Shown here one piece after another: positions 31,901 to 43,000 of a stretch of 64,000 nt of DNA (its first letter is position 1; each line of letters opens with the position of its first letter). The notes under the pieces were generated by a model that saw only the letters and a program-made list of their open reading frames with translations, searched no databases and was not told where the DNA came from. This stretch comes from CAVTYH01 sp963738835 (GTDB taxonomy: Bacteria; Planctomycetota; Planctomycetia; Pirellulales; JADZDJ01). The stretch is from the NCBI GenBank assembly GCA_963738835.1, contig CAVTYH010000001.1, forward strand, positions 1,617,263 through 1,681,262. The letters run 5' to 3'. Made by a program: the position numbers and the translations under genes.

Positions 31901-33651
31901 CGCTGGAGATTATCAGCACAACAAGTTCCGGCAACGATCCGGCCAATTGGCGCTCCAGTTACGAATACGGCGGCACGCCCGGCGCGATTGGCATGGGGCC
32001 GGTCGGCCGTGTGGTGGTCAATGAGGTGCTCACGCATACCGATTTGCCGCAAGTCGACGCCATTGAACTTTACAACACGACGGCATCGAGCATCGACATC
32101 GGCGGATGGTATTTGAGCGACTCCAACAGCAATTATCTGAAGTATCGAATTCCCAATGGCACATCGATCGGCGCCGGACAGTATTTGGTGTTCGACGAAT
32201 CGGCATTCAATGCCAGCCCGCCGATCGGCACCAATGTTTCGTTCAGGCTTTCCGCGGCCGGCGATGATGTGTGGCTGATGTCGGTGGACAACACTGGCGG
32301 CTTGCAAGCCTTTGAAGATCACGTCGATTTCGGCACCGCCATCAATGGCGAATCGTTCGGCCGCTGGCCCAACGGTGCCGGCGAGCTTTATCCGATGAAG
32401 ACACTCACGCTGGGGCACACTAACAGCGGGCCGCGCATTGGCCCTGTCGAAATCAGCGAGCTGATGTACAACCCCGTGGGCGGCAATGCCGATTTGGAAT
32501 TTGTCGAGCTGTTGAATTTGACGAACCAGACAGTGCCGCTTTCCAGCACCTTCGCTGGCGTCGGAACGGTTCCTTGGAGAATCGAGGGCATTGGTTTCGA
32601 TTTTCCGCTCGGCGTTTCGATGGCGCCGCTCGGCACGCTGGTGGTGGTGCATTTCGATCCGAATAACCCGGCTGATGCCGCAAAGCTGGCCGACTTCCGC
32701 GCGACTTACAACACCGGGCCGGAAGTGCAATTGGTCGGGCCGTATTCGGGCTTGCTCGATAACTCCGGCGAACGGGTCAGGTTGCTGCGGCCCGATGCAC
32801 CGCCGCCGGAGGATCCAACGGCCGTTCCGTATTTGCTGGTGGACGAAGTGAATTACCAAAGCGCTCCGCCGTGGCCCACGGAGCCGAATCAGCAAAATGG
32901 CACGTCGCTCACGCGGCTGGAAGCCAGCATTTATGCCGATGATGCCACGAATTGGGCCGCCGCCGCGGCCACGCCTGGCAATTCCAGCCTGGCAGCGCCG
33001 ACCACCGTCGCCGGCGATTTCAATTTGAATGGTGCGCGCGACGCCGGCGATATTCAGGCCATGTTGCTGGCGCTAACCGATGCTGGCAATTACAAGTTGC
33101 AGCACAACATGACCAGCGCCGACTTGGTTTATGTCGGTGACGTGACGGGCGATCTGTCGCTGCGAAACACCGATATTCAAACGCTGCTCGATTTAATTGC
33201 CAGTGCCGCACCGCAAGGGGGCGGCAGTGCCGGGGGAGAAAGTTCGCCAGTTGCTAGCAGCACCGCCAATTTCGTTCAGACAGTCGACAATATCACTTCA
33301 CCAGTCGACAGTTCGTCGAACGCCGTTGAAGTTGTGTCTGAGATCTCTGCCATCATTGGAAGCGTGTCGACAATCAACGACACCGCTGCCGTGCATCCTA
33401 AGTTGACTTCTTTGCCTGTGATTAATGCAGCCGATCAACTTACGACCCAGACCTTCCACCAGGTTTCCGCGGCAGCGGGCTCTAAATCAAATCGAGAGCC
33501 GGCGCACTTCGTAGCTGCAGTTGATCGAGTGTTCGCCAATCCCGCACTTTGGCGCAAACCGCATGTCTGTTGGCACACCACACACAAGAGCGACAAAATT
33601 GTGGCTTCAAGCGATGAGACCTTGGCCGATGATCTGTGCGCGGATGATTAA
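25944..33651 (+). CDS. giant surface protein with lamin-tail, CotH and dockerin domains, frameshifted
   Basis: The GTG at 25944 follows 'ggag'; its arginine-rich leader joins, after a shift near 26100, the planctomycete surface motif 'LEQLELRLPLAAD'. The uninterrupted frame runs 26111-32116 and continues from 31993 in another frame to 33651 (break near 31893). Domains by position: lamin-tail 26150-26500, CotH-like kinase fold 27260-28370, parallel beta-helix 28660-29800, lamin-tails 30120-30960, galactose-binding-like 30990-31490, three more lamin-tails 31515-33000, and a dockerin-like calcium repeat 33010-33210 ('GDFNLNGARDAGDIQAMLL'). About 2,570 residues. It is probably exported and part of the cell surface; the enzymatic role, if any, is unknown. 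Confidence 0.82.
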
Positions 33652-36600
33652 CCCGCACCAGCTTTCGGCTCAGAAGTTGTTTTGAGCTCGGCTTCCGGTT
33701 TCGCCTCTGGCTTGGCGATTACATCTTTGAGCGCGTCGCGCAACTGATCGCCGAACGTCGGGCCGCCGCCGATGAAGAGCCAGGCAATGTTGCCTTCGCC
33801 GTCGATGATGACCGTTTGCGGAATGGCGGTGACCGAGTATTTGCTCGCCGCCACGCCGTCTTGATCGAGCGCCACCGTGGGTTTCAAATTCAGCCGCTCC
33901 AACAGGCCGTTGATCGTTTTCGTATCTTCTTGCATGTTGACGGCGACGAGCTGGACATTTTGATCCTTAAACTCATCCACGACTGCGTCCACTTGCGGCA
34001 TCGCAGCCACACAGGGTCCGCACCAGGTGGCGAAGAAATCGAGCACCACGATTTTGCCCTTCTGCTCGCTCAGGCGAAACTTGCCGCCGGCCAGCAGCTT
34101 CAATTCGAAATCGGGGGCCGGCTTGCCGACCAGCGTCGATTGCATGCCGGCATTTTTATCGGGCTGGCTGGGGTCGCTGCTGGCATTTACAAACAGCGGC
34201 TCCACGGCGTTGTGCAATTTCCATGCGCCGTAGCGGAGTTTGGCGGCGTTTTCGTTAATGGCTTGACCAATCAGCAGCTCATCCACCTGATTGACGTCGG
34301 TGCGGCAGGGGCCGAGCACGGCGCTGGTGCCAATCAAATTCGTGCCTTCCATTCGCTCCGGCGAAAAGGTCAGCCGCACGCCGTCGCTGCGCAAAGCCTG
34401 CACGCTGGCGGCAGTTTCAGGCGCCGCTTCCTCGGGCTTCTTGGAATCGTCAAGTTCGTCGGGATGAAACCAAATGATCTTGGCGATGTTGCCGCGCGGC
34501 AGCTTGCGGGTTTCAAGCTGCACTTCCATGCTGAGCGATTTGGCGTTCAATTCCGTGAGCCGGCCGCGCAAGTAATCGCCGTTGGTCGAGACTACCAGTT
34601 GCGTCGGCGGATTGTTCTTCTGCATGCGGGGCAGCGTCAGCAGCCGTTCCCGCCGCACCTTGTCCAGCGGCCGCTCGCGGTTTTCCGGCGCCAGCTCGAC
34701 GGCCTTGATTCTTTCGTGCGGCACAAGTCTGACGTCGGTCGTGGACGACTGAGCCAATGTCCATTGAATAGTGACGCCTTCTTCGTCGATCTGCAGAACC
34801 CGGCACGGAATTACGTCGCCAGTACGCAAATGCATCGCCGGGCTGAACGTTTGTGCGTTGTCGGCGTTTGCAAAGGCGCGCACGACGCCGCCGACCACGC
34901 CGGCCTGCGCTACCACGGCGACGCCTCCCGGCACCACCACCATTTGGCGGCCGCGAACTTGCGGTTGAATTACTTTTGCTTGCGGCGGCGGTGGATCGCG
35001 GTACACAATCCGGCCCGGAATGCCGCTTCGCAGCGGGCTATCTGTCTTGCTGAATTGCGGATGCCATACCAAACAGCTGGCCTCTTCGCTGGGGCCTTTG
35101 CTGGCCGCGAGCCAGCCGTGCAGCTGAACGCCATCCATTTCCAGCCGGCCGATTCGACCGTCGCCATCTCCTGCCTGGGCGTCGGGCTTCAAGACCACGA
35201 GGGCCTGTAAATCGACGATGGGCAGCGACAGCGCTTCGGTGACACTGGTCGACGCCAGCTGCACATGGCCGTGCTCTACCTTTTCAAGCTTGCCGCTGAT
35301 GCGCGAGCCGTTTTGCAACACGGCCCGTAAGCCGGCGGCGCGCGAATCGTCGGGCAGGGCTAAAACGACGCTCGAAACTTCGGCGGCCTTGACGCGTGTT
35401 TCACGCGCGCCCTGGGCAACCGCGAACTGGCCCGCCGCGGCGTCGTAACTTTGAATGTCGCCGAACACCATCGAGCCATCGGCCCGCGAAACGTGGGGTT
35501 TATCGGTCGTCAAATCGCGCGGCGGTTCGCCGCTTAAACGGCTAATGCGCAGCCGTTCCAGCCGCACGTCGCCTTTGTGATTGATGAGCTGAATGCCGGG
35601 CAGCGCCTGCGATTTTGGATCGTAAACCTTCAATTCGCCAAGCTGCTGCCCGCTGGGGGAAGAAACTCGAATCTGCCCCTTCTTCTGATCCAGATACATT
35701 TGCAAATGCACATGGCCCGGGCCGGGCTTGATTTCTTGCAGATCGGCCAGATCGGCGTCGTTATCGACTTCGCGAGTGACCTTGACGCTGTTACCCCAAG
35801 CTTCCAACCGAATGGCGTGGCGGAGCGATTTCTCGTCGTCCTTGTCGACCCCCAGCGCCAGAACGAAATCGGCGTTGCTCTTCCAGGAAAGTTCGATTTC
35901 AATCATGGCCAGCGGCGGCAGTTCGACCTTGCCGAAAATGCTAGCTCCAGGCCGATCGGTGGCAATGACGCCCCCTTCATCGTGCCAGAGCGAAGTTTTG
36001 GACGGCTCTTGCCAGCCCAGCATGCCATTGGGGCCAAAATAGACGACATCGGCAGCCTGCCCCCAACGCAGCAGCCGGCTGACACTGTCGCGCTTGAGGT
36101 GCAACTTGCCGAGTGATCCGCAATTGGCGACTAACTCGTCTTTCGATAGCGAAAGCAGCGACCCGAAGAGCATGTCGCCGCCGACCAGCTCGATGCAATA
36201 ATCGCCGGTCGCCTTCGGGAAATCTTTGCGCATGGGAAACTGCACTGCACTGACCGCGGGCACAAGAAAATCGAACGGCTTGGTAGCCATCGAGGTTTGC
36301 CAGCGGACGATATCCGAACCCTCGCTCTCGGCTAACTCGCCGGCGGCAAAATCGCCGTTGGCCAGCCGCAGCACGGAATGTTCTTTGGCTTCCGGCGCTG
36401 GACCGGCGGCCAGCAGATGCGCGGGCCGGACGACCTCGTCGAGTTCAGCGACCCGCCAAAGCTGACCGCGCGCTTTGGGATCAGACGGTCGCTGGACAAT
36501 GCGGCCTTCGGCATCGACGTCGAGCACCATCTCGCTCCATTTGTTTTTGAGCCGTCGCTCTTTGCCGGTGCCTTCCCATGCCCAGCGCTGATTGTCGAGA

Positions 36601-36983
36601 CCACCGATTTCTCGACTGCGGTCTACGCCATTCACGGGGACCGATTTATCGGTGTATTGAATGATCGGAGTATCTGCCACCTTCTTTGCGCCGAACACGT
36701 CGAGGACCTTATCGCTTTTAACATTGGTCAGTTTGACAAAATCTCCGTCTGTCGCGATCCGCCATCGCCGCGAATCGTTCTTTGCGTCGTCCGCCAGCAC
36801 TGCCTGAAAGCCCTCTTCGTTTGAATCGTCATCCATGCCCAGCACTTTGCCCGTTGGAACATGGACGATTTTGACGAGCTTGCCATCCTCGGCCATCGCC
36901 CATGACGCCGAAAACATTAACTGCAGCAGCAGAGCGAAAGTGAGCTGCGGCAGCAACGCAAAACCGACATTTCTAAATCGCAT
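33648..36983 (-). CDS. ricin-like N-terminal domain fused to a TlpA thioredoxin, large exported protein
   Basis: The start at 36983 gives 1,111 residues with a signal peptide ending 'SASWAMA'; upstream codons overlap the previous gene and are excluded. Residues ~33-185 resemble a beta-trefoil (ricin-type) fold: repeated 'KVLGMDD', 'KVLDVFG' and 'MVLDVDA' strands and 'RRWRI', 'QRWAW', 'QLWRV' repeats. A long beta-rich middle follows. The C-terminus is a TlpA-type thioredoxin with 'WCGPC' near residue 985 and 'AIPQTVIIDGEG'. It is the last gene of the MoxR cluster, 14 bases after its neighbour. It probably does thiol-disulfide work outside the cytoplasm. Its stop overlaps the opposite gene's stop. 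Confidence 0.8.
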   Translation of the reverse strand: MRFRNVGFALLPQLTFALLLQLMFSASWAMAEDGKLVKIVHVPTGKVLGMDDDSNEEGFQAVLADDAKNDSRRWRIATDGDFVKLTNVKSDKVLDVFGAKKVADTPIIQYTDKSVPVNGVDRSREIGGLDNQRWAWEGTGKERRLKNKWSEMVLDVDAEGRIVQRPSDPKARGQLWRVAELDEVVRPAHLLAAGPAPEAKEHSVLRLANGDFAAGELAESEGSDIVRWQTSMATKPFDFLVPAVSAVQFPMRKDFPKATGDYCIELVGGDMLFGSLLSLSKDELVANCGSLGKLHLKRDSVSRLLRWGQAADVVYFGPNGMLGWQEPSKTSLWHDEGGVIATDRPGASIFGKVELPPLAMIEIELSWKSNADFVLALGVDKDDEKSLRHAIRLEAWGNSVKVTREVDNDADLADLQEIKPGPGHVHLQMYLDQKKGQIRVSSPSGQQLGELKVYDPKSQALPGIQLINHKGDVRLERLRISRLSGEPPRDLTTDKPHVSRADGSMVFGDIQSYDAAAGQFAVAQGARETRVKAAEVSSVVLALPDDSRAAGLRAVLQNGSRISGKLEKVEHGHVQLASTSVTEALSLPIVDLQALVVLKPDAQAGDGDGRIGRLEMDGVQLHGWLAASKGPSEEASCLVWHPQFSKTDSPLRSGIPGRIVYRDPPPPQAKVIQPQVRGRQMVVVPGGVAVVAQAGVVGGVVRAFANADNAQTFSPAMHLRTGDVIPCRVLQIDEEGVTIQWTLAQSSTTDVRLVPHERIKAVELAPENRERPLDKVRRERLLTLPRMQKNNPPTQLVVSTNGDYLRGRLTELNAKSLSMEVQLETRKLPRGNIAKIIWFHPDELDDSKKPEEAAPETAASVQALRSDGVRLTFSPERMEGTNLIGTSAVLGPCRTDVNQVDELLIGQAINENAAKLRYGAWKLHNAVEPLFVNASSDPSQPDKNAGMQSTLVGKPAPDFELKLLAGGKFRLSEQKGKIVVLDFFATWCGPCVAAMPQVDAVVDEFKDQNVQLVAVNMQEDTKTINGLLERLNLKPTVALDQDGVAASKYSVTAIPQTVIIDGEGNIAWLFIGGGPTFGDQLRDALKDVIAKPEAKPEAELKTTSEPKAGAG

Positions 36984-36997
36984 GATGGGCCAAAGCC

Positions 36998-38056
36998 TCA
37001 GCGTTCGTAGATCGGCAAGAAACGGAAATTGAGTGCCAGCGACAAGAGCGACATCGAGGTACCGAACGATTTGCCGAATTGGCCGTTCCAGCCGCCATCG
37101 TTGAGCTGCGATTGCTTCAGTTCCCGCACCAGTTGGCGGTTCCACTTTTCCCAAGCGTCTACATCGCCCTGGAACAGCGCCTGAGCCTGGTAGTACTTCT
37201 GGTACTCGGCGTAACCGCCGTTCGTGCTTTGATCGATGCGCTGGGTAAGATAGCCAAGCGTGGCTTTGAACTGCGGCAGGTCTTTGCGATGCGCCAGGGA
37301 ATAAACTAGTGTGGCAATCGAGATGCGCGGAATCGATTCGTCAAACCCACCCAGACCCCCGGAATAGCCAACTTGCCCGGACGGTGCGGTCATCGATTGA
37401 TAATAGGCAATGGCCCGATCAATACATTCGTCGGGCACTTCAATGCCGGCATTTCGCGCCGCGAGCAAGCCAACCAGCACGGCACCGCTGACCGAAGTGT
37501 CGGCATCGGTCGAGTCGGGCGAGTAGCGCCAGCCGCCGACCGAATTCTTCTTCTGCGAGGTAATGGCCGCCCGCACGGCCAGTTCTAACGACTGGCCGAT
37601 CGAGCGATGTTTGCCGCCGGACGCATCGGCCCACAAACTGCGATCGTCGACCGTGCCGTACGATTCGGACATCGCCAGCATGGCAAAGCCGTGGTGATAC
37701 ATGCTGTTGCCGTAATACCCGGTGCTGGCATCCTGACCGCTGATGAGGTTGCGGACCGCTTTGCGAATGTGGCTGCTGTAGAGCCCGAAATTCGGATCTT
37801 CGCCAGAAGCCAAAAAGGCCATCAACGCCAAGCCGGTGATGGCGGGGCCCTTTTGCGGATCGTCCCAATCGCCATTGGCCGTTTGCGAGTTGGCCAGGAA
37901 CTGCAGCCCGCGGTCGTACATTTCGCGCACATCGCGCGGCACCACTTCGCCGATTTTCGGTTCCGGTAGTTGAGCGAACGCTTGCGGCCCGGAGGTGAAG
38001 ACAATCACACAGGCCGCCAGCAGTACGATGGAAACAGTTTTGTAGTCAGTCTTCAT
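36998..38056 (-). CDS. exported squalene-cyclase/prenyltransferase-fold protein
   Basis: The start at 38056 gives 352 residues with a signal peptide ('IVLLAACVIVFTSGPQAFA'). Repeats of the alpha/alpha toroid are visible: 'GLQFLANSQTANGDW', 'AITSQKKNSVGGWRYSP', 'GGFDESIPRISIATL', 'ELKQSQLNDGGWNG'. Export and the lack of a clear DxDD cyclase motif argue against a real terpene cyclase; the fold is often used for binding. It sits between the ricin/TlpA gene and other exported proteins of the MoxR cluster and is probably in the same transcript. Confidence 0.78.
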   Translation of the reverse strand: MKTDYKTVSIVLLAACVIVFTSGPQAFAQLPEPKIGEVVPRDVREMYDRGLQFLANSQTANGDWDDPQKGPAITGLALMAFLASGEDPNFGLYSSHIRKAVRNLISGQDASTGYYGNSMYHHGFAMLAMSESYGTVDDRSLWADASGGKHRSIGQSLELAVRAAITSQKKNSVGGWRYSPDSTDADTSVSGAVLVGLLAARNAGIEVPDECIDRAIAYYQSMTAPSGQVGYSGGLGGFDESIPRISIATLVYSLAHRKDLPQFKATLGYLTQRIDQSTNGGYAEYQKYYQAQALFQGDVDAWEKWNRQLVRELKQSQLNDGGWNGQFGKSFGTSMSLLSLALNFRFLPIYER

Positions 38057-38100
38057 GTCTAGTCGCACCAATCGTGGCCGCTGCGCATCAGCTTATCGCC

Positions 38101-38973
38101 TCAGTCCGGCAGCACGCCTTCTTGCTTCAGGATTTGCTGCATGCCTTCCGCCTGTTGAAACGCTTGTTTCAAACCTCGCATTTGCGGCTCATCGAAAATA
38201 GCGGACAGCTTCTCCGGTTTGATCTTCGCTGCCTGGAACATCACCACGTAAAAATCGTACTGGCCAAACGTCTTTGGCGGGTGGGTTTCTTCGAGCAGCA
38301 GTTTGATGAACGCTTCGCGCTGCTTGTCGGTCAGCGGCATCGAAGTTTCGACGGTCATCACCGCCAGCTTCACTTTGGCTTGATAGCGGTAGGCATCGCG
38401 CTCGGCTTCTTCTTTTTCGCTGTGGTTCGATTGATCCGGGTCGAGCGTACGGTGCAGCACTTTATTGTAAACCGAGCTATCCCCCAGAATTCCGGCGTTC
38501 CACTCTAGTTGCAGCGGCTGAATTTGCGTGAAAATCTTGTTGATGTCGTTCTGGTTGTGCCGCGTGTTTTGCAGTTTTTGCTTCAGCTCGTCGTACTTGT
38601 CACGAAAACGCTTGATATCGCTGTCTGCCGCCAGGTGCAGCTTCTGTTTTTGCGCTTCGGAAAGTTTGCAGACCCGATTGATCGCTTCGATCCGCATGTT
38701 GATTTGCGTTTCGAGCTGCTTCATAGCCTGATCGCAATTGCCGATGCCGTTGAACACCCATTGATCGAACTGCTCTGGCGTAAGTACGAATTGCGGCTGG
38801 TTGACATTCTGCCCGTTCTGCTGGGCGTCGGCGGCTTCGTCATCGTCATCCGCCAGCAGTGGAGCGCCGACGAGGCCAATAACCAGGAGCAACAATATCG
38901 GCAGTCCGTGGAATTGGAATCCAAGCAAGCACGGAATTCGCGGATCAGCAGCAATGGGACGTTGGAAGCTCAT
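38101..38973 (-). CDS. exported alpha-helical hypothetical protein
   Basis: The protein has 290 residues. A signal or anchor (residues 24-41, 'LPILLLLVIGLVGAPLLA') is followed by an acidic stretch 'DDDDEAAD' and a helical domain with 'INRVCKLSEAQKQKLHLAADSDIKRF' and the later 'MPLTDKQREAFIKLLLEE'. The 'L(S/T)(E/D)xQ' helix pairs resemble those in the next gene upstream (39063-39885), so the two may be diverged paralogues. No enzymatic motif is seen. Part of the MoxR cluster. Confidence 0.7.
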   Translation of the reverse strand: MSFQRPIAADPRIPCLLGFQFHGLPILLLLVIGLVGAPLLADDDDEAADAQQNGQNVNQPQFVLTPEQFDQWVFNGIGNCDQAMKQLETQINMRIEAINRVCKLSEAQKQKLHLAADSDIKRFRDKYDELKQKLQNTRHNQNDINKIFTQIQPLQLEWNAGILGDSSVYNKVLHRTLDPDQSNHSEKEEAERDAYRYQAKVKLAVMTVETSMPLTDKQREAFIKLLLEETHPPKTFGQYDFYVVMFQAAKIKPEKLSAIFDEPQMRGLKQAFQQAEGMQQILKQEGVLPD

Positions 38974-39062
38974 ATCAAAAAATACGCGTCAATCCGCGGT
39001 CTCTCGATTCTTTTTGCATGTAGCGGAAAAATGGTTGTCCCAAGTCAAACAATTGTCCGAAA

Positions 39063-39885
39063 TCACTGGCTGTCTTCAACATCGAAGTCGATTTGCAAAA
39101 CACCGGCCGGCGCAAAATTGACGCCGCCGTTGATGAACACCCGGCCCGAATTCAGCATGTTCCGATTTTGCCACACTGCTTTTTGCGCGTCGCGCAGAAA
39201 CGGCACAACGCACTTGTCGGCAATCGGCGGCAGGAAATCGTTGCCGTACATGAAAGTTTCCAATTGCGGGATGTCGTTTTCTTTCCAGGTTTTGTGGAGC
39301 GAATCGGCAATCTGGTCGCGCTGTTCGGCGGAGAGCCGCACTTTGGCGTCGATCATGGCCACGGTGTTCTCGATCATGGTCTGCTTTTCGAATTCCGCCC
39401 GCTTCGCCTGTTCCTTGGCAAACTGTTCGGACAATTCGGCGGGCAGTTTCGCTTTAACGGCGGTGGCGATGTCGCGCTGTAAAACGTTGCGCGGAATCAG
39501 CGACTGCCGCATGGCCCGACCATTGACGATTAAAAACCCGCCTACCATTCCTTGCCGTCCGCGGGCGGCATCGCGGGCCATTTGCTTGAGGCACTTATTG
39601 CCCTCATCGGCCAGCAGCTTCCGCTGCTCTTTGTTCAGCTTGCAAGCCCTGGAAGCAAAGGCCAGCTCGACTTTTAACAACGGCTGATATTGGTTGAAAA
39701 ACTCTTGCTCCGCCGGATTCAAATCCGCATCGACGTCAATCTTCGCATCACCAGCATTCTGATTCGCCGGCGCGACTCGAGCGGCCGGAACCGCCTGAAG
39801 TTGAAGCACCGCTTGTGCCGGCCACCCGCGGCAGCAGCAAGCCCGCCATGCCCAGCAACGCCAGCGACACGAGTATGCGATTCAT
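39063..39885 (-). CDS. exported alpha-helical hypothetical protein, frameshifted near the signal peptide
   Basis: The open frame to 39809 lacks a signal, but the sequence just upstream encodes 'MNRILVSLALLGMAGLLLP' in another frame, starting at 39885. One surplus G near 39824 ('ggccggcac') separates the two, so the full protein has about 273 residues. The body has 'ASRACKLNKEQRKLLADEGNK' and 'VRLSAEQRDQIADSLHKTW', similar in style to the neighbouring 38101-38973 gene. Function unknown. Part of the MoxR cluster. Confidence 0.7.
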
Positions 39886-40025
39886 ATCGTCGTGAAAAGT
39901 TAAACGACTCTGTTGAGTTTGAACTAGCCGGAGGCCAACGCCCTCCAGAGACCAGCCGATGCGTCATCGATTCACAATTCTCTGGTGGACGTGCCCACCG
40001 CCGGCTATTAACAACTTGTAGCGCG

Positions 40026-43000
40026 TTATTTCTCGCCGCCGCTGCCTTCCAAGCGGCTGAAGTATTGATTGAGTCCGGTGCGGAATTCTTCCGGCAGCGC
40101 GGGTCCGGTTTGGCCGGTCGTCTGCGTGATGCCGCGGTCGTCGCGAACTTCCTTCTGATTTACGCCGGCGCCGACCATCGTCAACGCTGCGTCGGTCGTC
40201 GTTCCGCCTCCACCGCCGCCAGGATTCGCACCGCCACCGCCACCGGCCTTCGGATTGATCCGTTTTGATTTCAGCAACAGTTCAATCGCTTCCGTTTCTG
40301 CGGCAATGGCGGGTGCGCCAGTTTCCGGTTTGGCCAGAATTTCGGTCGCCTCACTCATGACGCCATTCACGGCGCCCAGCAGACCGATTTCCGGTGCAAA
40401 CTCGGTTTCGCCATCGGGCAGGTCGCGAATCCGATCGACAACCTTCGCCACACGGTCGGCCAATTCTTTCTGCCGATCGGAAAGCTTGCCGGCCTGTGCG
40501 TTGAATTTCTCGGCCTCCAAAGCCGCCTTAGCCTGCTGAGCCACGCGGGTGTCTTCGCGCAAATTGACTTCGCCTTCCAGAATCTGCAAAACCTCCAGCA
40601 CAATTGCCGGCGGCAGGCTGGCCCGCGACGGGCAATTGCACGCGCCCCCTTTACACGACTCGACCAGATCTTCGGCCCAACGATCCAAAACGTCGGACCA
40701 GTATTCGCACTGCGACATTGAGACGCCGCGCTCCTTCGGCAAATCGTCGCCGACTTTGCGCAGACTGCCGATGACATCTTGCGTGCGCATGTCGTCCAAA
40801 ACCGTTTTGAACGCTACCAGTTGCCGGCGTTCGAAGTACGCCTGCATGTCGTCCATGATGTAGGAAACATCCTGGCTGCTCTTGAGCTCTTTTTGTTGCA
40901 ATTCATCAAAGGTTTTGCGCGGCGTTGCTGCGGCGCGAGCCAATTCGACGCCGAACGTATCATTAAGCTGATCATTAATGCGGCCGGAAATGACGTACTG
41001 CGTGCGGGAGGCAGCCTTCAGCCGCTTCACCAGCGTGCTGCCTTCCAGATTCGCCAAGATTTTGTTCAGTTCGTCGGCGACTTTCTGGAACTCGGCCAGC
41101 AAATCTTTCTGCTCTTTCACGGCCCGATCGACCTGTTCACCGGCCGGGGTATTGTTGGCGGGAGGATTCTTGCTGCTGCCAATCAGGGTCGTCACCGGCA
41201 AGCCCAAGCGCGGGGCTTTTGGCTTGGCTTTTGCCGTCCCTTCGCCGGCTTTGCCCTCCGCCGGCTGTTGGGACGATTCGGTATCAGTCAGCGTCGGCGC
41301 GGGAGGGAACTTCTTTGGTTCGGCATCGGTCTTGGCTCCCGTTCCAGCGGCGGAATTTCGCACCTGACCGGCCGAGGGCGAACTCTTCGCGGGCATCGGG
41401 TTGCCAGCCACGGTCGGCGCTGCGGCAGCTTTCTTCAGCAGATCGGCAACCGACGGCATGCGATTGGCCGAGATGTCTTTCAAGATTTCCAGCATCTGGG
41501 CCCACGATTCCAGCTGATCGGCAGGCAATTCCGGATTGCGAGCCGCCTCGCGCAACAGATCCTGGCCATTCGCGGTTAGATTGGTTAGCCGTCGGCCGTT
41601 AGCGCACGTTCGGCGGTGGCCTGATTTTCGATTCGCTTCCGCGTGTCGGGCTGATCGAGCTGGTCGGCCGACAATTCGCGGAGTTGCTTGTTGGTTTCGT
41701 ACAACTGCAATTCACGATCGCGAATTTCCAACGCCATGCGATGCCAGCGATTCAATTGTTCGGTGACCCAAATGGCGTGCTGTTCAGGACTGAGTATATA
41801 GAACGTGTACGGCACCGAATAAACACGTTGGCGATCGGGCAAATAATCGTCGGCGAAAATGCGAAGCTGAATTGGCTGCGGTTCGATGCCCAGTGACTTG
41901 GCTGCAAACGTACCGGAAAGTTCGAACGAGGTTTTATCGTTACCGCCAAGGCCCAGCATTGTCTCGCCCGCGGCCGGCGTCTTGACCATGTCCGATGGCG
42001 GCCTTTCCACTGCATGCCGACGCTTTTCACGCCGAAGTCGTCGTGAGCCTTCACTTTGAAAACCAACTGCTCAGTGTCGAGCACCACTTTCTGCCGTGGC
42101 AAGTCTTCCACCGCCAACGTCGGCGGCTCGTCATCGCGAACCGAAACGGCGAGCTTAAACGCATCTTTGCCTGCCAGATCGTATTCGTCTTTCCACTGCA
42201 GCGCCAGTTGCTTCGACTCGGTGAAGCTCATTTCCGGCGTCGAGATGGTCGCGCCATCGGGTTTCGTGGGCTGATCGTCGATTTGTGCGCTATTGAGGTT
42301 GCGGCTGGCAGTGGCTGAGAAACTCGCCCGGCTCCCTTTGACCAGCGAAATTGCTCCGCCACGGACATCGGCTCTTTGCGGCTCGGGCCGGCCCAAATAA
42401 TCGGGGAGCGAAATCTGCGCCACGATCGACGTTAATTCTGGTCGCAGTTTCGGATCGACAGAGACCGTTTGCTTCCAGTCGCCGATTGAAAGTGTCAACT
42501 GGTTGGATTCAAGGATCGACGGCAATTGGAAGGTATACGTGCCATCATTCAGTTCTGCTTTCACCGGTTCTTGGTTGGCCAATTCCGCCGTGCCGCCTGC
42601 GGGATGCCACACGGTCCGGTCGCCGAGTTTGGCCACCACCGTGAACGGCTCGCCGTGCGGAACTACCAGCATGGCTGGAAATGCTTCGATCGCGGTGAAG
42701 GTGTACCGCGGCGTATCGCGCCACGGCGAGAGAAATCGTTCCAGTGAATTGGAAGCCGCCGCCGGGAACAGCACGAACAAACTGAACGCGCCAGCGACGC
42801 ACACTGCCGACAGCGTGCTCCACAACCGATGCCGAGATTTTGGCGCCGCGGCGCGGAAATCGCGACTTCACGGCGTCTTCCGCCACTTGCTCGATCGCGG
42901 CCTCGCATAGTCTTCGCGAACGCGCTTGTTCGGTTTCACTGTGTGAAAGTTCGATGATGCCGAGGAGCCGATCGCCCACTCGCGGCAATTTATGACTGAG

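Noticed and set aside
33816..35210. 464-residue open frame on the plus strand
   Set aside because: Antisense to the ricin/TlpA gene, whose thioredoxin motif and signal peptide prove the minus-strand frame.
36998..38056. Terpene or squalene cyclase
   Set aside because: The fold repeats are present, but the protein is exported, short, and shows no clear catalytic DxDD block.
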